Below, one piece after another: positions 59,621-64,000 of a stretch of DNA of 64,000 nt. Within the stretch, counting starts at the first letter, position 1. Each line of letters starts with the position of its first letter. This stretch comes from Haloarcula amylolytica JCM 13557. GTDB lineage: Archaea; Halobacteriota; Halobacteria; Halobacteriales; Haloarculaceae. Location: positions 1 to 64,000 of the forward strand of contig NZ_AOLW01000010.1 in NCBI RefSeq assembly GCF_000336615.1, given 5' to 3'. Under the pieces are notes generated by a model. The model did no database searches. It saw only the letters and a list, made by a program, of their open reading frames with translations, and was not told the origin of the DNA. The position numbers and the translations under genes were made by a program.

Positions 59621-61450
59621 CTACGGCGCGTAGTAGTACTCGCCGGCGTTCTTCTGTTCGCGGTCCAGTTGCGAGTCGGGCTTGTTGATGCGGGGCCGTG
59701 AGGTCCGCTCGTCGCGGCGGAAGGTGATATCGAGGTTCTTCAGGAACTCGTTCATCCCCTCGCGCATGCCCTGTGGCGGCGCGGCGTGGCCGTTCCGGGC
59801 CGGCTCGCCGTCGAAGACGAGCAGGCGGTCGGCCAGCAGGTCGATCATATAGATGTCGTGGTCGATGACCATCGCCGTCGCGTCGTGGTTCTCCGCGTAG
59901 CGCCGGATGGCAGAGGTCGCCATGACGCGCTGCTCCACGTCCAGATGGGCAGAAGGCTCGTCCAGCAGGTAGAGGTCGGCGTCCTTCGAGAGGCAGGCCG
60001 CGATGGCGACCCGCTGGCGCTCCCCGCCCGAGAGGTCGGTGAGCTGCTGTTCCATCACCGACTCCAGTTGGAGCGGCTGTGCGATTTCGGTGTTCCAGTA
60101 GGAACTCCCGAAGTCGTCCGTAATCGACGCGAGGAAGGCGTCGACGCGCATCGGCTGGTCTATCTCGATGTACTGGGGCTTGTAGGCGATGTCGAGGCTG
60201 GTGTCGATGTCGCCCGCGGTCGGTTCGAGCCGGCCGGCGAGCATCTTTGCGAACGTCGACTTCCCGATACCGTTCGGGCCGACGACGCCCAGCACTTCAC
60301 TCTCGCGGATGGTGCCGGCCTCGACGTCCAGCGAGAACTCGCCGCTGCCGTAGCTCTTCTGGAGCTTGGGGTACTCGATAACCACGTCGCCGGTGGAAGC
60401 GCTCCGTGGCGCGTGCTCCTCGAACTCGATGTCCGTCTGGCGGATGCGCATGTTCTCGTTTTCGAGGTAGCCCGAGAGGTACTCGTTGATGCCCTTCTTC
60501 GTCGATTTTGGGGGCGTGATGACACCGAACGCGCCGGGGGTCCCGTAGGCGACGTTGATATTGTCCGCGAGCAGGTCCAGGATGGCGAGGTCGTGCTCGA
60601 CGACGAGCATCGAGCGGTCCTCCTCCTCGGCGAGTTCCCGGATGAGCCGTGCGGCGGTCATCCGCTGGCCGATGTCCAGATACGGCGTGATCTCGTCGAG
60701 GAAGTAGAAATCGGCGTCCCGCGCCAGCGTGGCGACGAGCGCGACCCGCTGGAGTTCCCCGCCGGAGAGGTCGTCGATGTGGTTGTCGACGACCGGCTCG
60801 ATACCCGTCTGCTCGATGAGGTAGTCGAGGTCGCCGCGTTCGTCGGTCTGGTCCAGCAGCTCGATGGCTTTGCCGTCGAACTGGTCCGGAATCCGGTCGA
60901 CGTACTGGGGCTTGCGAGCGACGCTCACGTCGCCGTCGCGCATCTGTTCGAGGTACTCTTGCAGGGCGGTCCCGCGGTACTCGTCGAGAATTTCGTCCCA
61001 GTTCGGTTCCTCGCCGTACCGGCCCAGGTTGGGTTGCATCTCGTCGGCGAGGATGCGGACGGCGGTGGTCTTCCCGATGCCGTTCGGGCCGAGAATCCCG
61101 GTGACCTGGCCCTCGGCGGGACTCGGAAGCCCGTACAGCGCGAAGGCGTTCTCCCCGTAGCGGTGGACCGGGTCGTCGGTCAGCTCCTGTGGGAGATTGA
61201 TGATCTCGATAGCGTCGAACGGGCACTTGTTGACGCAGATACCGCAGGACTCACCCAGACAGATCTCCTCGGAGATGCGGACCTGGTCGGGCTGGCCTTC
61301 GAAGGGCTCGTCCTCCTCGTACTCGTCCTCCCGCTTGACGATGCACTCTTTCCCGCTGCGGTTTGGCGGGCAGTAGTTCATGCACTCGTAGTTACAGCGG
61401 TCGGGTTGACACCGCTCTAGGTCGACGACGGCGATACTGTCTTCAGCCAT
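59621..61450 (-). CDS. ribosome recycling ATPase RLI (ABCE1)
   Basis: A 609-aa ABC protein that splits terminated ribosomes. The N terminus carries two 4Fe-4S clusters: CQPDRCNYECMNYCP (about 12-26) and CLGESCGICVNKCP (about 63-76). Two nucleotide domains follow, with LGPNGIGKTT (about 120) and VGPNGIGKST (about 390) and signatures DLSGGELQRV and DLSGGERQRV. It is essential and universal in archaea. The start MAEDSIAVVD is chosen; a longer frame to 61756 runs through the neighbouring EMC6-like gene. It sits 2 nt after that gene's stop, probably cotranscribed. Confidence 0.97.
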   Translation of the reverse strand: MAEDSIAVVDLERCQPDRCNYECMNYCPPNRSGKECIVKREDEYEEDEPFEGQPDQVRISEEICLGESCGICVNKCPFDAIEIINLPQELTDDPVHRYGENAFALYGLPSPAEGQVTGILGPNGIGKTTAVRILADEMQPNLGRYGEEPNWDEILDEYRGTALQEYLEQMRDGDVSVARKPQYVDRIPDQFDGKAIELLDQTDERGDLDYLIEQTGIEPVVDNHIDDLSGGELQRVALVATLARDADFYFLDEITPYLDIGQRMTAARLIRELAEEEDRSMLVVEHDLAILDLLADNINVAYGTPGAFGVITPPKSTKKGINEYLSGYLENENMRIRQTDIEFEEHAPRSASTGDVVIEYPKLQKSYGSGEFSLDVEAGTIRESEVLGVVGPNGIGKSTFAKMLAGRLEPTAGDIDTSLDIAYKPQYIEIDQPMRVDAFLASITDDFGSSYWNTEIAQPLQLESVMEQQLTDLSGGERQRVAIAACLSKDADLYLLDEPSAHLDVEQRVMATSAIRRYAENHDATAMVIDHDIYMIDLLADRLLVFDGEPARNGHAAPPQGMREGMNEFLKNLDITFRRDERTSRPRINKPDSQLDREQKNAGEYYYAP

Positions 61451-61452
61451 CG

Positions 61453-61749
61453 TTACGCTCCCGTCGTGAGGAGAATGCCCCACGAGACGAACCACAGCGA
61501 GAAGGTCATGAAGCCGATGTAGAGCACGTCCTTCGCCGAGAGGTCGTCCGTGTCGATGCCGATCACCCGCAGAATCGGGAACTGTGCTGCGATAGCGACC
61601 GCGAGGACAAGTATCCCTTGCGGGGCGTCCGGCGTGGCCGCTAACTCGTTGGAACCGAACGCGGCGGCGATGCCAGCGACGGCTGTCAGCGTCGTGACAG
61701 TGAGCCCCCGCATATGGGAGCTCATTCCGTCCGCCGTTTCCGTAGCCAT
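61453..61749 (-). CDS. EMC6-like membrane protein
   Basis: A 98-aa protein with three predicted helices (about 15-35, 43-60 and 70-95). The layout matches haloarchaeal EMC6-like proteins: short start MATETADG, a first helix with AGIAAAFGSNELAATP, and a last helix in FMTFSLWFVSWGILLT. EMC6 is a core subunit of the eukaryotic membrane-protein insertase complex, so a membrane-insertion role is inferred. Its stop lies 2 nt before the RLI start, suggesting joint expression of a ribosome factor and an insertase-like protein. Confidence 0.82.
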   Translation of the reverse strand: MATETADGMSSHMRGLTVTTLTAVAGIAAAFGSNELAATPDAPQGILVLAVAIAAQFPILRVIGIDTDDLSAKDVLYIGFMTFSLWFVSWGILLTTGA

Positions 61750-61874
61750 ACCACACGTTCCACTACCCGCAACCAAAAGGTGCGCGGTTCAGTACTGTGA
61801 CGCGGCCGCGAATGCGTGCGGCGGCGAGATGGACTCCTCAATCTTTATGCGCCCGGCGCTTGTGATTACGGGTA

Positions 61875-62138
61875 ATGACGGACTCTGATGGGGAGGCCAT
61901 CGCAGACCTTCCGCCGAGCGCAAAGCTCGTATACAAGGTTCTGGAGTACGACGGCCCGCTGACACAGAAAGGCATCGTCGAGGAGTCGATGCTCTCGGCA
62001 CGGACCGTTCGCTACGCTCTGGAACGACTCGACGAAGTCGGTGTCATCGAAGAAGACGTGTACTTCGCCGACGCGCGACAGAATCTCTACGAGATTATCG
62101 ACCAACCGGCGGAAGCGGACGCCGCCGTCTCGGACTGA
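61875..62138 (+). CDS. winged helix-turn-helix regulator (MarR-like)
   Basis: An 87-aa DNA-binding protein: LPPSAKLVYKVLEYDGPLTQKGIVEESMLSARTVRYALERLDEVGVI is a MarR-type winged helix, with the recognition helix near 45-58, followed by a wing (EDVYFADARQNLYEI) and an acidic tail. Small haloarchaeal proteins of this type act as chromatin-like or local regulators. CTTTATGC about 29 nt upstream gives a leaderless start at the ATG. Confidence 0.88.
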   Translation: MTDSDGEAIADLPPSAKLVYKVLEYDGPLTQKGIVEESMLSARTVRYALERLDEVGVIEEDVYFADARQNLYEIIDQPAEADAAVSD

Positions 62139-62186
62139 CACGCCTTCTCGCTTGGCTGTTTCGCGACGCGTTCACGCAGCCGCTGG

Positions 62187-62744
62187 TTACAGCGACGCGA
62201 CTACGTCGTCCGTCGTCGCGATCTCCGCGAACTCACCGCGTAGCTGCGCCAATGCAGTCCGGTGAACGAGCGACGGGTCGAAGCGTTCGCCGTCGAGCGT
62301 TCGGTCGAACGTCGCCGTCGCATCGTCCGGGACGACAACCTCAAACCCGCGGTTTTCGGCCATCCGCGTCGTCGTCGACACGCAGTGGTCAGTCGTCAGC
62401 CCGCAGACGACGAGCGTCTCGTGGTCCCGTTCGCGGAGCCACGCCTCCAGTTCGGTGTCGACAAACGCGCCGTTGACGCGCTTCTCGACCGTCGGTTCTC
62501 CCGGTTCGGGCTCCAGTTCCGGCTTGAACGCGAACCCCGGTTCGCCGCGCCGGAGCGGCGAATCCGGCTCCGTCGAGTTGTGCCGGACGTGGACGACCGG
62601 AAGCCCACGCTCTCGCCATTCGGTAAGCAGGCGCGTCGCGTTCGCCTCGGCGTCGGGGTTGCTCCGCGTCCCCCACGCCGGGTCGTCGAATCCCTGCTGG
62701 AAGTCCACCAGCACGAGCACCGGCGTCTCGGGAAGGTCGACCAT
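62187..62744 (-). CDS. isochorismatase-type cysteine hydrolase
   Basis: A 185-aa alpha/beta hydrolase with catalytic Asp14 (VLVDFQQGF), Lys88 (VEKRVNGAF) and Cys121 (GLTTDHC). The pattern fits the nicotinamidase/isochorismatase superfamily; the His/Asp metal site of true nicotinamidases is not apparent, so substrate is open. It starts just after the stop of the YqcI/YcgG gene (1 nt apart), so the two are coexpressed. Confidence 0.9.
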   Translation of the reverse strand: MVDLPETPVLVLVDFQQGFDDPAWGTRSNPDAEANATRLLTEWRERGLPVVHVRHNSTEPDSPLRRGEPGFAFKPELEPEPGEPTVEKRVNGAFVDTELEAWLRERDHETLVVCGLTTDHCVSTTTRMAENRGFEVVVPDDATATFDRTLDGERFDPSLVHRTALAQLRGEFAEIATTDDVVASL

Positions 62745-62745
62745 G

Positions 62746-63567
62746 TCAGTCGGCCGGCTCCGGGGCGGGCGTCTCGATAAGCCACTTCGATTTCGGGTGC
62801 TCGCGCGTCACGGTTATCGGACACTCGTCCGGCGACGCGTCCTCGTCCGACGACAGCATATACTGGGGCCACTCTCGGTCGCCCTCGACACCCCAATCGC
62901 CTAGGTCGGCGTGAGGACAGACGCCGTCGTACTCCTCCAGCCGTCCCTGGATGATATCGCGGGCGTGCTGGCCAGCCTCGGCATCGGCCGTGACGTTCAG
63001 GTCCTCGAACAGCGCCCGGGGCTGGAACGTGATCTCCAGCCCGACCGGACAGTAGCGGCTCTTTCGCGTGTCGTAGAACGGCGCGCGGCAGGTCGGGAAC
63101 ATCGGCTCGCCGCCGAAGCAGAACTCCCAGTGCGGGTCATCCGGATCGGTCGGGATGTCCTCGGGCCACGGCTCCGGGTCGTGGACGTGGAGGAACTGGA
63201 GGATATGCCAGAGCCGGTCATGGTACTCGGCCTCCGTTAGCGGTCGTTCGGGCGGCCGGAAGAAGGTGACCAGTGAGGCCCGCTCGCTGTGGTCCTGATA
63301 GGTCTCCAGATACGTGAGCAGCGTTTGGCCGAGGTCGAACAGCGCGTCCGGGTCACTCATCGACGGGACCGCTGTGTACAGCGGATCGCCGTCGCGAACC
63401 GACTCCGCCCCGAAGAAACAGGGGAACGGGGAGCCGTTCCGCTCACCGGTCAGCCCCTCGCGGAACGTCCGCCAGTGGGCCCCGACCCACTCCGGTGCGT
63501 CACCGCGCTCCACTCGGGCGGCCAGCGTCGCCTGGTCTTGTAAGCTCCTGACGACTGCGTCGGTCAT
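62746..63567 (-). CDS. YqcI/YcgG family protein
   Basis: A 273-aa protein of the YqcI/YcgG family, whose function is unknown. Conserved segments are [10 protein letters not shown] (about 55-64), [32 protein letters not shown] near 131-160, and [15 protein letters not shown]. The Cys-containing FPCFFG and FCFGG motifs are typical. ATG at 63567 is chosen over a GTG 21 nt upstream. It is followed at 1 nt by the isochorismatase-like gene in the same direction. Confidence 0.84.
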   Translation of the reverse strand: MTDAVVRSLQDQATLAARVERGDAPEWVGAHWRTFREGLTGERNGSPFPCFFGAESVRDGDPLYTAVPSMSDPDALFDLGQTLLTYLETYQDHSERASLVTFFRPPERPLTEAEYHDRLWHILQFLHVHDPEPWPEDIPTDPDDPHWEFCFGGEPMFPTCRAPFYDTRKSRYCPVGLEITFQPRALFEDLNVTADAEAGQHARDIIQGRLEEYDGVCPHADLGDWGVEGDREWPQYMLSSDEDASPDECPITVTREHPKSKWLIETPAPEPAD

Positions 63568-63939
63568 GGCTAGTCGGTCGTGCTCCACCGGAATTTAGCT
63601 GTCGTTTTCGGCAGTTCGACTGTCGAATCCGACACGATTAGTTACCGATGTCGTATCCTGCTGGACGATTCGACAGAGCGCTAGTCAAACTCCTGTGCGG
63701 CTGTCCTGCTCGCCGAGTCTACGACGGGACGACAGTAATCGTGCTGCCGCGGTCGATGGCTCGCTCTACGACCTTTTTCAGCGTCGGGTTGCTTCGTTCG
63801 CTTCGCTCACTGTAGGAACCACTCCTTGAAAAACGTCGATGAAAAAGGCCGACGGTTCGGCCTCCGGCCTCACGTCGGTGAAACGCCTCGCTCCGCTCGG
63901 CGTACAGGGACCAAAACCGTTTGCGACCGCTACAATATT
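63568..63939. other. intergenic region with hairpins and a duplicated gene end
   Basis: No intact gene. It contains a copy of the C-terminal coding fragment described separately (63719-63784), CTTCG-rich words (GCTTCGTTCGCTTCGCTCAC), and interleaved inverted repeats (GCCGACGGTTCGGCCTCCGG) near 63850. Confidence 0.5.
63719..63784 (-). pseudogene. duplicated C-terminal fragment of edge gene
   Basis: On the minus strand the last codons read TLKKVVERAIDRGSTITVVPS then stop. It matches the end of the gene cut by the window edge (ELERAIDRGSMITVVPS) over the final 13 residues with one change. Upstream the frame has no coherent protein, so it looks like a stranded gene end left by duplication. Confidence 0.6.
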
Positions 63940-64000
63940 CTACGACGGGACGACAGTAATCATGCTGCCGCGGTCGATCGCTCGCTCTAGTTCCTCGGCG
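63940..64000 (-). CDS. C-terminal end of a gene running off the window
   Basis: Partial gene; only the last 19 residues are visible on the minus strand (AEELERAIDRGSMITVVPS). A helix followed by a strand (ITVV) ends the protein. The family cannot be named from this. Similar residues 220 bp away show that its 3' end is duplicated. Confidence 0.55.
   Translation of the reverse strand, partial: AEELERAIDRGSMITVVPS

Noticed and set aside
61453-61756. RLI starting at 61756 with a 102-residue N-terminal extension
   Set aside because: The extension is the EMC6-like gene read in another frame, and the conserved RLI start MAED with its first Fe-S cluster lies at 61450.

Overview
The window is haloarchaeal chromosome (class Halobacteria; gene content and order suggest a Haloarcula-like genus, which is inference). 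The evidence is high G+C, very acidic proteins (Asp/Glu-rich, Lys-poor), TATA boxes about 25-30 nt before start codons with little or no leader, Tat-type twin-arginine signals, a PGF-CTERM anchor, RLI/ABCE1, Sec61-beta, archaemetzincin, an archaeosine-precursor pathway, F420 metabolism and several haloarchaea-only families. About 78 protein genes are supported, including three too short for usual ORF cut-offs: a 59-aa ribbon-helix-helix-like protein, a 39-aa zinc finger and a 53-aa Sec61-beta. No rRNA, tRNA, CRISPR array or intact IS element was recognised.

Layout. 1-7.6 kb: M28 peptidase, two small unknowns, the preQ0/archaeosine trio queD-queE-queC, methylglyoxal synthase, a HalOD1 protein, a Bat-type HTH regulator and a dCTP-deaminase-like enzyme. 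7.7-13.3 kb: aconitase followed by an unusual row of perfect hairpins, then a tight cluster rimI / DUF5810-like / DUF5809-like / membrane protein / NUDIX / rhodanese. 13.3-15 kb: a lower-G+C Fic AMP-transferase gene lying between two nearly identical 36-bp direct repeats, which looks like an acquired cassette. 15.2-25.1 kb: a phosphate locus with a divergent AbrB-PhoU fusion regulator, then pstS-pstC-pstA-pstB-phoU and a second AbrB-PhoU fusion. PstA carries a very long extra membrane domain, and matching A/T-rich motifs sit at both divergent promoters.

25-33.4 kb: thiE, glutaredoxin, SDR, CBS/DUF21 protein, lipoprotein, cupin, YjdF-like membrane protein, beta-CASP nuclease-like enzyme and small regulators. 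33.4-38 kb: a repeat-rich gap, two divergent two-domain sulfurtransferases, an AI-2E-family permease and a geranylgeranyl-reductase-like flavoprotein. 38-43.2 kb: small membrane proteins and a MoxR-DUF4129-DUF58-membrane-protein operon. 43.2-51.1 kb: BNR-repeat protein, S9 peptidase, membrane protein, an antitoxin/PIN-toxin pair with an inverted repeat at its promoter, and uvrA. 51.2-64 kb: LURP-one-like protein, PGF-CTERM LVIVD protein, FAU-1 ribonuclease, Sec61-beta, thioredoxin, a second hairpin cluster, F420:NADP reductase, HAD hydrolase, UPF0146, archaemetzincin, RLI with an EMC6-like protein, a wHTH regulator, isochorismatase-type hydrolase, a YqcI/YcgG protein, and at the edge two copies of the same C-terminal coding fragment.

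Most of the window is ordinary core genome. The accessory or unexplained signals are the Fic cassette, the toxin-antitoxin pair, the two hairpin clusters, the repeat block near 33.6 kb, the duplicated gene end at 63.7-64 kb, and the cis-elements of the pst locus.
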